Source of the DNA: Flavobacteriales bacterium
GTDB lineage: Bacteria > Bacteroidota > Bacteroidia > Flavobacteriales_F > PHOS-HE28
Length of the DNA stretch: 64,000 bases
Direction of reading: 5' to 3'
NCBI GenBank assembly: GCA_016710965.1
Contig: JADJTW010000008.1
Coordinates: forward strand, 124,001-188,000
The notes beneath the pieces were generated by a model. The model was not told the origin of the DNA and did no database searches. It saw only the letters and a program-made list of their open reading frames with translations. This document shows positions 6,673 to 15,836 of this stretch, piece after piece. A program made the position numbers and the translations under genes. The first letter of the stretch is position 1, and each line of letters starts with the position of its first letter.

Positions 6673-9600
6673 ATGACCCGAAGCCTTGCACTCGCCGCGT
6701 TCGCTACATCCGCCCTCCTAGCCGCCGCACAATTCGGCAACCCGTTCACGGCCTTCCATACGGACACCCGCAGGCCGTTCGCACTCCTGTTGGAGGACCT
6801 GGATGCCGATGCCGACCTGGACGTGCTGATCGCCGACCAGGACAGCCTCTACTGGTTCGCGAACGACGGTTCGGGAAACTTCACTGTGCACCAGGGGATC
6901 GATGGTTTCCATGACCGCACTCTTGCCACGCAGGATATCGACTCCGATGGCGATCCGGACATCGTGGCGTCCGGTGCCGCGTGGCCGGCACCCTGGCAGG
7001 TGGGTTGGTATGCGAACGATGGGGCCGGCAACTTCACGCCCATGGCCCTGGTGTCTCCCTGGATATTCGAAGACGGATCGCCGCAATGGGGCGACCTGGA
7101 CGGCGATGGTGACGTGGACCTGGTCTCGCTGCCGGACACCACCATCCGCATCCGGATCAACAACGCAGGTGTGTTCACCGATGGGCCCGTACTCGGCAGC
7201 GCGACCTGGGGCGAGGCCATCTCGATCGCCGTGGATGATGCGGACGACGACGGCGATAACGATGTGCTCGTCTTCGGTACGGCGGTGGGGCGCGGCTACT
7301 ACGAGAACCTCGGCGGGGGCAGCTTCGCCGCACAGGTGAATATTCCTGCGGCAGCCGATGATCAGCTGGCCGCCGTGTGGGACAAGGATGGCGATGGGGA
7401 CAATGATCTCCTGCTGTACTACAACCGTTGGTTGATCAACGATGGCGCCGCCCAGTACACGGCGGGGGATACAGTGGGAACCGCCGAACGGGGCATTGTG
7501 GCCGATGCGGATGCTGACGGTGATCCGGACTTCTTCTGGTCCACCACCCCTTTCATGAACGTATGGGAGGGTCGCAACGACGGTACCACCACCACCGCCA
7601 TCGAGATCGATCACATCAACGAATTCAACACGGTGTCCAGCGTTCCGTTCGATGCGGGTGATATCAATGGGGATGGCCACCTGGATCTGCTCACCTGCCA
7701 CGTCTACGGCTGGGTGGGCTGGTATGCCGGTGATGGCGCCAGCAACTGGAGCCTTTCCCACACCGTGGGTTCGCCGCTCACCCTGGTGCAGGGTGCGGTG
7801 GTCGCCGACTTCGATCTGGATGGTGATCTGGACATGGCCGCTGGCGGCTCCATCGATGATCGTCTCGCCTGGTATCCCAATGATGGCACGGGCACCCTGG
7901 GCCCACAACAGGTGATCGCGGACCACATGAACCGGCCGGATGACCTGGTGGTGCTCGATCTGGAACTGGATGGCGACAGCGACCTGGTGCTCTGGAACAG
8001 GATGGACACCACTGTGGTACGTGCACGCAACGACGGCACCGGCCAGTTCACCGTGGACACGATCGCGGTGCAGGCGGGTCCGCTGGCGGTCGGCTATCTC
8101 GATGCGGACGCCTATCCCGATCTGGTGGCCGGTGATGCGTGGTACGCCAACGACGGCACCGGCAACTTCACGTTGCTCGCCGACCTGGGCGCGGTCTACA
8201 TGTACGATGCCGCGGTCGGTGACATGGATGGCGACCAGCAGGAGGACATCGTGTACGCGAGCTACGATATGCACGTGGTGAAGAGCATTGTGGGTGGCGC
8301 GTTCACCGACCTTCTCTCACCGTCAACAGGCACCCCCACGGACATCGCACTGGCGGACCTGGACCTGGACGGCGATCTGGATGTGGCCACCATATCCGGC
8401 GGCTATACCAACTACTGGTACGAGAACGACGGTACGGGCGCGCTCACCGAGCATGCGTGGGTCACGGTCGGCTTCACCATGGGGCCTTGTGATATCCTGG
8501 CTGTGGATGTGAATGTGGACGGCGCCCCCGACCTGGTATGGGCGCAAGGCAACAACAATGGGTGGATCTATCTGGCGCTGAACGATGGCGAGGGCGACTT
8601 CGGCCCAAGCCAGGTGATAAACCCCGATGCCGCCTACGCCCTCGGCTACGCGGATCTGAACGGCGATCTGGTGCCGGAGCTCTGGGCGGCCAACCCCGAG
8701 TCCATCTCCTGGCAGCAGAACTTCTTCTATGTGCCCTACCGCTTGCGCGGATCGGTGTTCCAGGACAGCGACCTGGACGCCGTGCTCGATACCGCCGAGC
8801 CCAAGCTCCCCTTCCAACTCGTGCGCAGCGATGCGAACGAGCTGTTGATCTGGACCAACAGCACCGGCGACTACGACCTGCCTGCGGACACGGGCACATG
8901 GAACGTGTGGACCCAGCATGCGGCCATGTATGAGGTGACCAACGACCCGGACACGCTCACCACCATGCTCACCATCCAGGACCCCGTGAGCGAAGGACTT
9001 GATCTGGGCTTCGCACCGGCCGGGCCGGATACGAGCGCCGTGCTCAGCCTCACTTCATCCCTTGGCATGCAGACCTGCAACGCGCACATCACCGTGTGGG
9101 TGCATCTCATGAACACCGGCACCTACATACCGCATGATGTGGTCATCGACGTGCTCTTCCACCCGGATCTCATGGTCGCTTCGCTGTGCGGCACCTCACC
9201 GGACTCCATCGTGGGCGGCCACTATTACTGGCACGTGGACAGTCTCAACTGGTTCCAGCAATGGTCCACCTGCGTTACCGTGACATCGGGACCGATCGGC
9301 TCCAACAGCACCATCACCGCAACGGCCATTTATGTAGAGGCCCCTCCGGTGATCTACACCGAGAGCATCGGCGGCATCATCGCCTGTGCGTTCGACCCGA
9401 ACGATAAGTTGGTGACACCCGTAGGGTACGGCAGCGCCGGCGCAGTACCCATCGACCTGGACCACCTGGACTACACCATCCGGTTCCAGAACACCGGCAC
9501 GGATACCGCCCTGAACGTGGTGCTGGTGGACGCGCTCGATCCAAGCCTGCGTTGGGAGAGCATGCAGGTGCTGGCCGCATCGCACCCGCTCACCAGCATC

Positions 9601-10269
9601 AGCGTGGATGAAAGCGGCGTGGCCACCTTCCGCTTCAACCACATCCTGCTGCCCGATAGCAATGTGAACGAGCCCGCCAGCCACGGCTTCATCAAGTACA
9701 GCATCGAGCCCGTCACCGGCGCGCCGCACGGCACCGAGATCACCAACACCGCCGCCATCTATTTCGACCTGAACGCTCCGGTGATCACCAACACCACGCT
9801 GAACACTTTGGTGGACTGTGATCTCTTCAGTGCTACGATCATCCTTGGCGGTGTGGATTCGTTGGTTGCATCCGATGGCGAGGCCTGGCAATGGTTCCTC
9901 AACGGTGATAGTTTGCCTGGTGCCAACGAGCGGTCGCTCATCATCACCGTACCCGGCGACTACGCGGTGCAGATCACGAGCAATTATGGTTGTGTGGCGC
10001 TCAGCGATCCCTTCCAGGTGATCAGCACGAGTGTCCCAGAAGCGAACGATGTGCACATCGCACTATGGCCCGATCCCGCGCACGATCGCCTCTTCGTGCA
10101 TGTGCCCGGCCCCGCCATGCAAGCGTGGGTCCTGGATGCCACGGGGCGTGTATGCCGCAACGCACTGCTCGATAGCGGAACGAACACGCTCTTGCTGAAC
10201 GGCTTGGGTACGGGAGCGTACACGCTACGATGCAGCAGCGGAGAAGTGCTTCGGTTCATCAAGCAGTGA
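6673..10269 (+). CDS. Secreted FG-GAP/VCBS repeat protein with T9SS sorting domain
   Basis: 1198 residues. Signal peptide MTRSLALAAFATSALLAAAQ. Residues about 25-690 are FG-GAP/VCBS repeats with recurrent calcium-loop motifs (DLDADADLD, DIDSDGDPD, DLDLDGDLD), usually forming a propeller. Next come a SdrD-B-like segment (RGSVFQDSDLDAVLDTAEPK, about 690-745) and, at about 905-1040, a DUF7619-type domain (ACAFDPNDK ... DYTIRFQNTGTDTA ... AAIYFDLNAPVITN). An Ig-like segment is followed by a C-terminal ~75-residue T9SS type A domain (WPDPAHDRLFV ... GAYTLRCSSGEVLRFIK). It should be secreted through T9SS and attached to the surface. An in-frame ATG at 6466 is rejected because it lacks a signal peptide and crosses the satellite. 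Confidence 0.9.
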   Translation: MTRSLALAAFATSALLAAAQFGNPFTAFHTDTRRPFALLLEDLDADADLDVLIADQDSLYWFANDGSGNFTVHQGIDGFHDRTLATQDIDSDGDPDIVASGAAWPAPWQVGWYANDGAGNFTPMALVSPWIFEDGSPQWGDLDGDGDVDLVSLPDTTIRIRINNAGVFTDGPVLGSATWGEAISIAVDDADDDGDNDVLVFGTAVGRGYYENLGGGSFAAQVNIPAAADDQLAAVWDKDGDGDNDLLLYYNRWLINDGAAQYTAGDTVGTAERGIVADADADGDPDFFWSTTPFMNVWEGRNDGTTTTAIEIDHINEFNTVSSVPFDAGDINGDGHLDLLTCHVYGWVGWYAGDGASNWSLSHTVGSPLTLVQGAVVADFDLDGDLDMAAGGSIDDRLAWYPNDGTGTLGPQQVIADHMNRPDDLVVLDLELDGDSDLVLWNRMDTTVVRARNDGTGQFTVDTIAVQAGPLAVGYLDADAYPDLVAGDAWYANDGTGNFTLLADLGAVYMYDAAVGDMDGDQQEDIVYASYDMHVVKSIVGGAFTDLLSPSTGTPTDIALADLDLDGDLDVATISGGYTNYWYENDGTGALTEHAWVTVGFTMGPCDILAVDVNVDGAPDLVWAQGNNNGWIYLALNDGEGDFGPSQVINPDAAYALGYADLNGDLVPELWAANPESISWQQNFFYVPYRLRGSVFQDSDLDAVLDTAEPKLPFQLVRSDANELLIWTNSTGDYDLPADTGTWNVWTQHAAMYEVTNDPDTLTTMLTIQDPVSEGLDLGFAPAGPDTSAVLSLTSSLGMQTCNAHITVWVHLMNTGTYIPHDVVIDVLFHPDLMVASLCGTSPDSIVGGHYYWHVDSLNWFQQWSTCVTVTSGPIGSNSTITATAIYVEAPPVIYTESIGGIIACAFDPNDKLVTPVGYGSAGAVPIDLDHLDYTIRFQNTGTDTALNVVLVDALDPSLRWESMQVLAASHPLTSISVDESGVATFRFNHILLPDSNVNEPASHGFIKYSIEPVTGAPHGTEITNTAAIYFDLNAPVITNTTLNTLVDCDLFSATIILGGVDSLVASDGEAWQWFLNGDSLPGANERSLIITVPGDYAVQITSNYGCVALSDPFQVISTSVPEANDVHIALWPDPAHDRLFVHVPGPAMQAWVLDATGRVCRNALLDSGTNTLLLNGLGTGAYTLRCSSGEVLRFIKQ

Positions 10270-10372
10270 TCGCTGGCGAGTACGACCGATGTCCATGAGA
10301 CCATTAATGCTGACCGCGCCATCAAGCGGATACCGCGTGACCAATTCCGGTCGTGCACATGCTGCGGAATAC

Positions 10373-10696
10373 CTACTCGGGCCTCTCGACCTGTTCCACC
10401 GGTGGTGGCATGCACGCGAGCATGGTCCCGCCCGGCTGCTCATCCAAGGGTATCGGAGCGGTATCGCGCAGGCGATCGATCATCCGGTGGTCTTCAATGC
10501 CCCGCAGCACCAGCACCACCTCGAGCGCACAGGTATGTTGCACGATGTCGAAGTCGCGGAGATCCGGATTGGCATCTGGCGCAGGCCCGTCATTGACGTC
10601 GCGGGTGATATCCTGCTCGTACGAGAACACGAGGAACAGCGCGACAAGCGAGAGGGCGATCAGGCCTTTCGTGGGCATGGCTGCATTTGTTGGCAT
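10373..10696 (-). CDS. Hypothetical small membrane-anchored protein
   Basis: 107 residues. One N-terminal hydrophobic helix (GLIALSLVALFLVFSY) is followed by an acidic soluble part (DITRDVNDGPAPDANPDLRDFD). No domain recognised. It is transcribed against the FG-GAP gene, with its stop about 100 bp from that gene's stop. A second ATG at 10678 (MPTKG) would give a tighter signal anchor. The opposite strand also has open frames here, so confidence is limited. Confidence 0.5.
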   Translation of the reverse strand: MPTNAAMPTKGLIALSLVALFLVFSYEQDITRDVNDGPAPDANPDLRDFDIVQHTCALEVVLVLRGIEDHRMIDRLRDTAPIPLDEQPGGTMLACMPPPVEQVERPE

Positions 10697-10796
10697 CTAG
10701 TTTAAGCCGATAGCTAACGCTTTCCGCAGGGTATAGGAGTCTTTAACGATCGATCCGGCCATCGACTATTTTGGCGAACCAAACCGAGAACCACAG

Positions 10797-10922
10797 ATGC
10801 CCGCTCGCCGGACCAAGGGTCATGCGACCCCTGCGAAGAAGCAAACTGCGACACTGAAGAGTGCCCCGAAGAACCCGCTGAGCGACTGGCGGAGGGGTTG
10901 GCGTGTGAGCGGGTGGCTGTAG
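10797..10922 (+). CDS. Possible small basic protein
   Basis: 41 residues (MPARRTKGHATPAKKQ ... DWRRGWRVSGWL), rich in Lys, Arg, Ala and Pro like the tails of histone H1-like or nucleoid proteins. The surrounding 250 bp has no better candidate. No strong ribosome-binding site is visible. Confidence 0.3.
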   Translation: MPARRTKGHATPAKKQTATLKSAPKNPLSDWRRGWRVSGWL

Positions 10923-10949
10923 CAAGGGTGTGACCTTCGTTCATGCACC

Positions 10950-11339
10950 TTATGGCTTTGCCACCTCCTCCACGCCAGACCACACCATCACCAGAGGTGG
11001 CCCGGCAAGCAGGGGCATGGCCATGGCTTTGAAGGCCTCTAGGTGCGGCGAATTGCCATGCGCGCCGGTGTAGTAGGCCTGGTCGGCCCAGCGCTCCACC
11101 AGCAGGATGCGGTCAGAGTCGTCTTGCGCATCGCGCAGCACGGTGATTCCGAGGAAGTGCGGCTCCTTACGCACCTCGGCCAGCAGCGGCTGCAGCGCGG
11201 CGTGCAGTGCATCGCCGTTGCCCGGTTGTGCGCGGTAATCCACCGTGACCACCACGGCCGATGCAGTTGGTTGAGCGTTGATGGTATTGGGACAGGCCAA
11301 CAGGCAAGCCGTGGCGAGAAGGAGAAGCATGGTGCGCAT
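10950..11339 (-). CDS. Exported antibiotic-biosynthesis-monooxygenase (ABM) domain protein
   Basis: 129 residues. The signal sequence contains LLAC, a possible lipobox. It is followed by one ABM ferredoxin-like domain: VVVTVDYRAQPGNGDALHAAL, EPHFLGITVLRD, ILLVERWADQAYYTGAHG and HLEAFKAMAMPLLAGPP. ABM domains (quinol monooxygenase YgiN type) act on small aromatic compounds without cofactors, usually as dimers. An envelope location is unusual but known. Substrate not predictable. Confidence 0.75.
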   Translation of the reverse strand: MRTMLLLLATACLLACPNTINAQPTASAVVVTVDYRAQPGNGDALHAALQPLLAEVRKEPHFLGITVLRDAQDDSDRILLVERWADQAYYTGAHGNSPHLEAFKAMAMPLLAGPPLVMVWSGVEEVAKP

Positions 11340-11446
11340 GGTCTAGATCGTTAGGGGGCCTTCAAAGGAAGCATATGCCGCTGGCACTGACAGACGAGAG
11401 CACAGGAACAGGTGCTTGTTTCCGATCTTTCCGAAAACATTCCGAC

Positions 11447-11842
11447 ATGTGGTGGAAAGCCATCCTCCTCTGGCTCGTGCTCATGGTGCTCGCCATCGGC
11501 AACGGCACATTGCGCATCAAGCTCATCATCCCGTACACCGGGCTCACGGCAGGCCTCGCCATCAGCACCGTGATGCTGTGCGCATTGATCCTGCTGGCAA
11601 CATGGTTGAGCATTCGCTGGCTTGGTCCGCATGATGCCGCACAAGCCTTGGGCATCGGCATGCTCTGGTTGGCCATGACGCTTGCCTTCGAGTTCGGTGC
11701 CGGGCACTTCCTTTTCAAGAAGTCGTGGAGCGAACTGCTGGTGGACTACGACATCACACAGGGCCGCATCTGGGTGCTGGTGCCGTGCGTGACGGCCATG
11801 GCACCGTGGTGGATGGCGAAGGTGCGGGGGCTGTTCACCTGA
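11447..11842 (+). CDS. Four-helix integral membrane protein, unknown function
   Basis: 131 residues from the ATG at 11447 (MWWKAILLWL). An upstream in-frame ATG at 11375 would add a polar tail and is less likely. Four hydrophobic segments, with the conserved-looking pieces RIKLIIPYTGLTAGLAIST, FEFGAGHFLFKKSW and LLVDYDITQGRIW. I recall similar uncharacterised proteins across bacteria with the GHF and DY-GR motifs, but cannot name a function. Confidence 0.65.
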   Translation: MWWKAILLWLVLMVLAIGNGTLRIKLIIPYTGLTAGLAISTVMLCALILLATWLSIRWLGPHDAAQALGIGMLWLAMTLAFEFGAGHFLFKKSWSELLVDYDITQGRIWVLVPCVTAMAPWWMAKVRGLFT

Positions 11843-11914
11843 GCCTGTCGTTGCACCGGTGGCGCAACAACGTTCGTGCATGGTCACCAACTTTGTAGCA
11901 TACCGCGCTCCATC

Positions 11915-12733
11915 ATGCCCACCCGACCCAACAAGTCCCCCAAACCCATCCCCACCGACTGGCGCCACGCCACCTTGGATCGCATGCGGCAGCTGATCCT
12001 AGAGGCCGCACCCGGCATCGCCGAAGAGCAGAAATGGAAGAAGCCCAGCAATCCGGCGGGTGTGCCGGTATGGTCGCATGGCGGCATCATCTGTACCGGG
12101 GAGCTGTACAAGGACAAGGTGAAACTCACCTTCATGCAGGGTGCGTCGCTGCCGGATCCAGCAGGTCTCTTCAACGCACCAGGCACCGGTGGCACACGCC
12201 GTGCGATCGACATCCCCGAGGGCGGAACGGTGAACGCCGCGAAATTCAAGGCCCTGGTGAAAGCGGCGGTGGCGCGGAACAACGGATCGGCGAAACCGAA
12301 GGCCAAGTCCTTCACGGCCAAAGCCGCGCCCGTGAAACTCCTCTCCGGCGGCAATCCGCAGATCGCGAAGGGCGATGGTAATGCACCGGTGCAAGCGTAT
12401 ATCACGGCCGCATCCGGCTGGAAGCGAGAGGCCTGCCAGCGGATCGATGCGCTGATCGCACGCGCGGTGCCCAAGGTGAAGAAGGCCATGAAGTGGAACT
12501 CGCCGTTCTATGGCATCGAAGGCCAGGGCTGGTTCGTGAGCTATCACATCTTCGACAAGTACGTCAAGGTCAATTTCTTCTTCGGTCGCATGCTGAAACC
12601 CATGCCGCCGGTGGGATCGAAGGACCCCAACGCGCGCTATGCACACCTGCATGAGGACGGCGTGCTGGATGAGGCGCAGTTCATCGACTGGGTGAAGCAA
12701 GCGGCGAAGCTGCCGGGATGGAACGGCCATTGA
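11915..12733 (+). CDS. Tandem DUF1801 (YdhG-like) protein
   Basis: 272 residues from the ATG at 11915 (MPTRPNKSPKP). Two DUF1801-type units are joined by a Lys/Ala-rich linker (about residues 112-128). The first reads LDRMRQLILEAAPGIAEEQKWKKPS ... WSHGGIICTGELYKDKVKLTF, the second REACQRIDALIARAVPKVKKAMKWNSPFYGIEGQGWFVSYHIFDKYVKVNFFFG. The DUF1801/YdhG fold is small and alpha/beta with no established biochemical role. A two-copy fusion is less common than the single domain. An in-frame ATG at 11876 exists but extends through non-conserved sequence. Confidence 0.75.
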   Translation: MPTRPNKSPKPIPTDWRHATLDRMRQLILEAAPGIAEEQKWKKPSNPAGVPVWSHGGIICTGELYKDKVKLTFMQGASLPDPAGLFNAPGTGGTRRAIDIPEGGTVNAAKFKALVKAAVARNNGSAKPKAKSFTAKAAPVKLLSGGNPQIAKGDGNAPVQAYITAASGWKREACQRIDALIARAVPKVKKAMKWNSPFYGIEGQGWFVSYHIFDKYVKVNFFFGRMLKPMPPVGSKDPNARYAHLHEDGVLDEAQFIDWVKQAAKLPGWNGH

Positions 12734-12954
12734 ACCGCAACGCGTTGAGAGCCGTTCATGCTTTGCCCGGGCATTCGTAACGCAATGAGCCAGCGTTCGC
12801 AGTGCGACAACATCCATGAGAACGATTCGCGGAGCCCAAGGAGATGGCCAGGTGGGTGAAGCTGGCGGCAGCACGGCCTGATTGGCCCCACTGCCTGGCT
12901 GCCCTGAGGCTCCGCATGGCCCATACGCGCAATCGTCCGATGACTGCGCATCAC

Positions 12955-13383
12955 TTATAGCTGCGGATAGGTCTTACGAACCAAGGCGATCGACTTCTTC
13001 AGCAAGGTATTCAGCACCTTCAGGTCGATGTCGGCCAGCTTCTTCACGTACAGACAGCCCTTGGTGGCTTTGTACTTGCCGAGCTTCTTCATCAGCTCGG
13101 GCTCCCGCTCGAATAGGCCGCCCATGGCGTAGATCACCAGTTCCGGCTTGCGCGGACTGAAAGCCGCCAAAGGCGCACTGCCTGAATGACCGCTGACGTA
13201 CGTGTAGTGGTAGGTGCCGAAGCCGATGATCGAAGGCCCGTACATGTGCGGCTGCTCGCCGGTGAGCTCGTGCATCAACATCACCAGCGTGCGGCAATCG
13301 TCGCGCACGGCCTCGCTGGCCTGCTTGTCGATGAAGGCATCGACGCTGGCGGCGGTGGCGTGGGTCTTGTTGGTCTTGGGCAT
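12955..13383 (-). CDS. DUF1801 (YdhG-like) protein
   Basis: 142 residues, single domain: SVDAFIDKQASEAVRDDCRTLVMLMHELTGEQPHM, IIGFGTYHYTYVSG and the Lys-rich end KATKGCLYVKKLADIDLKVLNTLLKKSI. Cytoplasmic, function unknown. It is one of three DUF1801 loci within 3 kb. The truncated one at 14569-14656 matches this gene's N terminus closely. Confidence 0.8.
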   Translation of the reverse strand: MPKTNKTHATAASVDAFIDKQASEAVRDDCRTLVMLMHELTGEQPHMYGPSIIGFGTYHYTYVSGHSGSAPLAAFSPRKPELVIYAMGGLFEREPELMKKLGKYKATKGCLYVKKLADIDLKVLNTLLKKSIALVRKTYPQL

Positions 13384-13468
13384 GAGATCTACGAGACCTG
13401 GTTCATCGTGCTAAAGCGGCGCGGCGATGAGAAGTCTGCGCAGCGATCAGCACAGCCATGGAACGCGA

Positions 13469-14455
13469 TCACGGCATCAATACGATCTCCACACGGCGGT
13501 TGTGCTCTTTGCCCTCGGACGTGGTTTCATCGGCCACGGGCTTCGATTCGCCCCAGCCCTTGGTCTGCAAGCGCGCGCCATCAATCCCTTCCTTCACCAG
13601 AGCCGCCTTCACCGCATCGGCTCGGCCTTGTGAGAGGGTCATGTTGGCATCATCAGCACCGTCGGAGTCGGTGTGTCCCTCGATGGACACCTTGAGCTCC
13701 GGGTGCTCGCGCAGCATGGCCGTGATCTCCTCCAACGTCTTGCGGCTCTGCGGCTTGATCTCCGTCTTGTTCACGTCGAAGGTGATGCCGTAGGTGGCGA
13801 AGCGACCATCGGTCATCAGCCGGTCATACAGCGGCATGCCGCCCTCGGCCAGCCGCACGTTACGGATCATCGCCGGGAAACCCTTCGGGCCGCCGTGGTT
13901 CAATGCGTTGATCTCGATCCACTTCGGCTTCTCCGTGGCGTTGGGGATGTTCACCAAGCGCTCCCCGTTCAGGTACATCTTCACCGCGCGCTTGTTGAAG
14001 GAGACAGCGATCTTCCGCCAGCCCGGCTCGGTGCCGGTCTTCACGGAGCGATTGCTGTTCTCGCCCTTGTATTGGAAGTAGTTCACGTTCACCCGTGTGT
14101 TGATGGGCGCATCGCCCTGCAGGGTGAGGTAGTAGCCCTCGTTGCCCTTGATGTGGAAGTAGGCCTCGAACTCCAGCGTGAACTGCTCGGGCAGGTAGGC
14201 CTTCTCGCGCATCAGCGGCTTGATCACCGCCTGATTGCTCGCCCATGCGATGGCCTTCGCGCCTTCGAACTCCGTCACCTCCATGGAGCCGCTCACCCGA
14301 TCCCATTTCGAGGGGAACTCCCCGAGCGTCTCGTTCTTCAGGCTATCGAAGAAGATGACCCGGTCGCCGGGCATGAAATCCATCTTCCCGGACTGCTGCG
14401 CCGATGCGCCGATGTGAAGCGCCAAGCACAGGCCCAGGATGGTCGCTGATCGCAT
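13469..14455 (-). CDS. OmpA-family outer membrane protein with LamG-like N-terminal part
   Basis: 328 residues from the ATG at 14455, with signal peptide MRSATILGLCLALHIGASAQ. An alternative ATG at 14467 adds MEHL. Residues about 30-215 form a beta-rich concanavalin/LamG-like domain (FTLEFEAYFHIKGNEGYYLTL, VSFNKRAVKMYLNGERLVN). The last ~110 residues are an OmpA peptidoglycan-binding domain (SIEGHTDSDGADDANMTLSQ, GWGESKPVADETTSEGKEHNRRVEI). It probably links the outer membrane to peptidoglycan. It lies between an intact DUF1801 gene and a fragment of a second one. Confidence 0.85.
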   Translation of the reverse strand: MRSATILGLCLALHIGASAQQSGKMDFMPGDRVIFFDSLKNETLGEFPSKWDRVSGSMEVTEFEGAKAIAWASNQAVIKPLMREKAYLPEQFTLEFEAYFHIKGNEGYYLTLQGDAPINTRVNVNYFQYKGENSNRSVKTGTEPGWRKIAVSFNKRAVKMYLNGERLVNIPNATEKPKWIEINALNHGGPKGFPAMIRNVRLAEGGMPLYDRLMTDGRFATYGITFDVNKTEIKPQSRKTLEEITAMLREHPELKVSIEGHTDSDGADDANMTLSQGRADAVKAALVKEGIDGARLQTKGWGESKPVADETTSEGKEHNRRVEIVLMP

Positions 14456-14568
14456 GAGGTGTTCCATGATGCGGATGGTGTTGGTGGAAAAGCATGTACA
14501 AGGTGCGAGATCCAGCCGATCGCAGGTTAACATCACGGCATCTTTTGATGGACCGGCGCAAAGGCGCC

Positions 14569-14656
14569 GCAGTCGTCACGCACGGCCTCGCTCGGCTGCT
14601 TATCGATGAAGGCTTCGACGCTGGCAATGGTTGTGTGCGCCTTGTTGGGCTTGAGC
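14569..14656 (-). pseudogene. N-terminal fragment of a DUF1801 gene
   Basis: Read on the minus strand it gives LKPNKAHTTIASVEAFIDKQ then PSEAVRDDC, matching residues about 3-30 of the gene at 12955-13383 (TNKTHATAASVDAFIDKQ ASEAVRDDC). The start codon is gone and similarity stops after DDC. It is a remnant of a duplication. Confidence 0.75.
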
Positions 14657-14669
14657 GTGAGGACGAAGT

Positions 14670-15767
14670 TCAGCGCGCGGGTTGGGTCGAACCAGTACTA
14701 AGCAGCTCGAACAACTTTCCGTTCAGGTAGAAGTTCGTTCGGCCGACTTTCACGAGCTGCAACAGTCCCATGCCCACCAACAGATTCAAGTAGCGCGTGG
14801 CGGTGATGCGCGTGACGTCCATATCCCGCATCATGAAATCGATCTTGGTGTAAGGGTGACGGAACATGTTGTTCAGCAGGTCCTGGCTGTACAACTTGGG
14901 TTGCACCGTGCGTAGTCGTTGCTTGTACTGTTGCATCAACGCACCTATGCCTTTCACCAATCCGATTGTCTGCTGCGCTGTGCGCGCGATCGCCTCCAAC
15001 ATGTACAGGATCCAGGGCTCCCAATTGCCGTCGGCGCGCACTTGCTGAAGCAGACGATAGTAGTCTGCCTTGTTCTGGATGATGTGCCGGCTCATGTATA
15101 GGATGGGCAGGTCGAGCAAACCACAACGCACCAAGTAGAGGATGTTGATGATGCGTCCCGTGCGACCGTTGCCGTCATAGAACGGGTGAATGCTCTCGAA
15201 CTGGTGGTGCGCGATGGCCATCTTTACCAAGGGGTCGGCATCCATGAGCGCATCGTTGTTCAGGAAGGCCTCCAAGTTATTCATCAACTCCACGATGGTA
15301 TCGTGGCCCTGCGGGGGCGTGTACACCACCTCTCCCGTGCGCTCGTTCTTCAGCACCGTGCCCGGCAGTTTGCGCAAGCCCGCGTCGTTGTCTTCCAATT
15401 TGGCCTGCACACGCAGCACCATGTTCGTTCCGATGCCGCCCGAACGCCGCACCTCATCGAAGCCCAGCTTGAGCGCCTCGGCATACCGGTGTACCTCCTT
15501 GGCCGCCGGGGTGGTGAAGGCCATGGTGAGGTAATCGCTGCGGTACACCTCGTCATCGGTGGTAATGATGTTCTCGATGGCCGAACTGTCCTTGGCTTCT
15601 TGCAAGGAGAGGGTGTCCACCAGGATCCGCTCGTTGGGAATCGTACCGGCAACTCCCTTGAGCTCAGCCAGATAGCGGTGTGCCTCGGCCGCCTTGCGCA
15701 AGACGGCCACAGTCTCCACCGGCTTGGTCGGAGGCAGGGGGGCTATGATATAGGAAGTGGTTGTCAT
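14670..15767 (-). CDS. Fic-family AMP-transferase with N-terminal inhibitory helix and winged-helix tail
   Basis: 365 residues. The catalytic Fic motif HPFYDGNGRTGR spans residues 194-205 (His194). The flap segment is about 145-155 (GEVVYTPPQGHD). An inhibitory motif (S/T)xxxE(N/G), here SSAIEN at 61-66, precedes it in the same chain: the self-inhibited Fic class. The C-terminal ~90 residues (DFMMRDMDVTRITATRYLNLLVGMGLLQL) look like a winged helix. Fic enzymes transfer AMP from ATP to target hydroxyl groups. Similar stand-alone proteins are counted among single-gene phage defence candidates (SoFic). The promoter carries four phased half-sites, the last touching the start codon, so the winged helix may autoregulate the gene. 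That is inference. Confidence 0.9.
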   Translation of the reverse strand: MTTTSYIIAPLPPTKPVETVAVLRKAAEAHRYLAELKGVAGTIPNERILVDTLSLQEAKDSSAIENIITTDDEVYRSDYLTMAFTTPAAKEVHRYAEALKLGFDEVRRSGGIGTNMVLRVQAKLEDNDAGLRKLPGTVLKNERTGEVVYTPPQGHDTIVELMNNLEAFLNNDALMDADPLVKMAIAHHQFESIHPFYDGNGRTGRIINILYLVRCGLLDLPILYMSRHIIQNKADYYRLLQQVRADGNWEPWILYMLEAIARTAQQTIGLVKGIGALMQQYKQRLRTVQPKLYSQDLLNNMFRHPYTKIDFMMRDMDVTRITATRYLNLLVGMGLLQLVKVGRTNFYLNGKLFELLSTGSTQPAR

Positions 15768-15836
15768 CTATACAGGCCGGGGCAAATATGTATAGAAACT
15801 GGCCATTTTCTATACATGTCGGCGGAACATGTATAG
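15768..15836 (-). promoter_or_regulatory. Operator array of four alternating TGTATAG half-sites
   Basis: Half-sites at 15768-15774 (CTATACA), 15789-15795 (TGTATAG), 15810-15816 (CTATACA) and 15830-15836 (TGTATAG). Start-to-start spacings are 21, 21 and 20 bp, about two helical turns, with alternating orientation. Two perfect larger palindromes result: TGTATAGAAA ... TTTCTATACA (15789-15816) and CTATACATGT ... ACATGTATAG (15810-15836). The proximal half-site abuts the Fic start codon. This is a repressor-type layout, and dimers could bind side by side on one DNA face. Confidence 0.8.

Noticed and set aside
6718..8274. 518-codon open frame antisense to the FG-GAP protein
   Set aside because: It is a shadow of the repeated Asp-Gly codons of the real gene, has no start signal, and is rich in His and Val in the way reverse-strand shadows here are.
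10714..10983. 89-codon minus-strand frame before the ABM gene
   Set aside because: Ser/Arg-rich with no hydrophobic core, overlaps the end of the ABM gene and has no homologous look.
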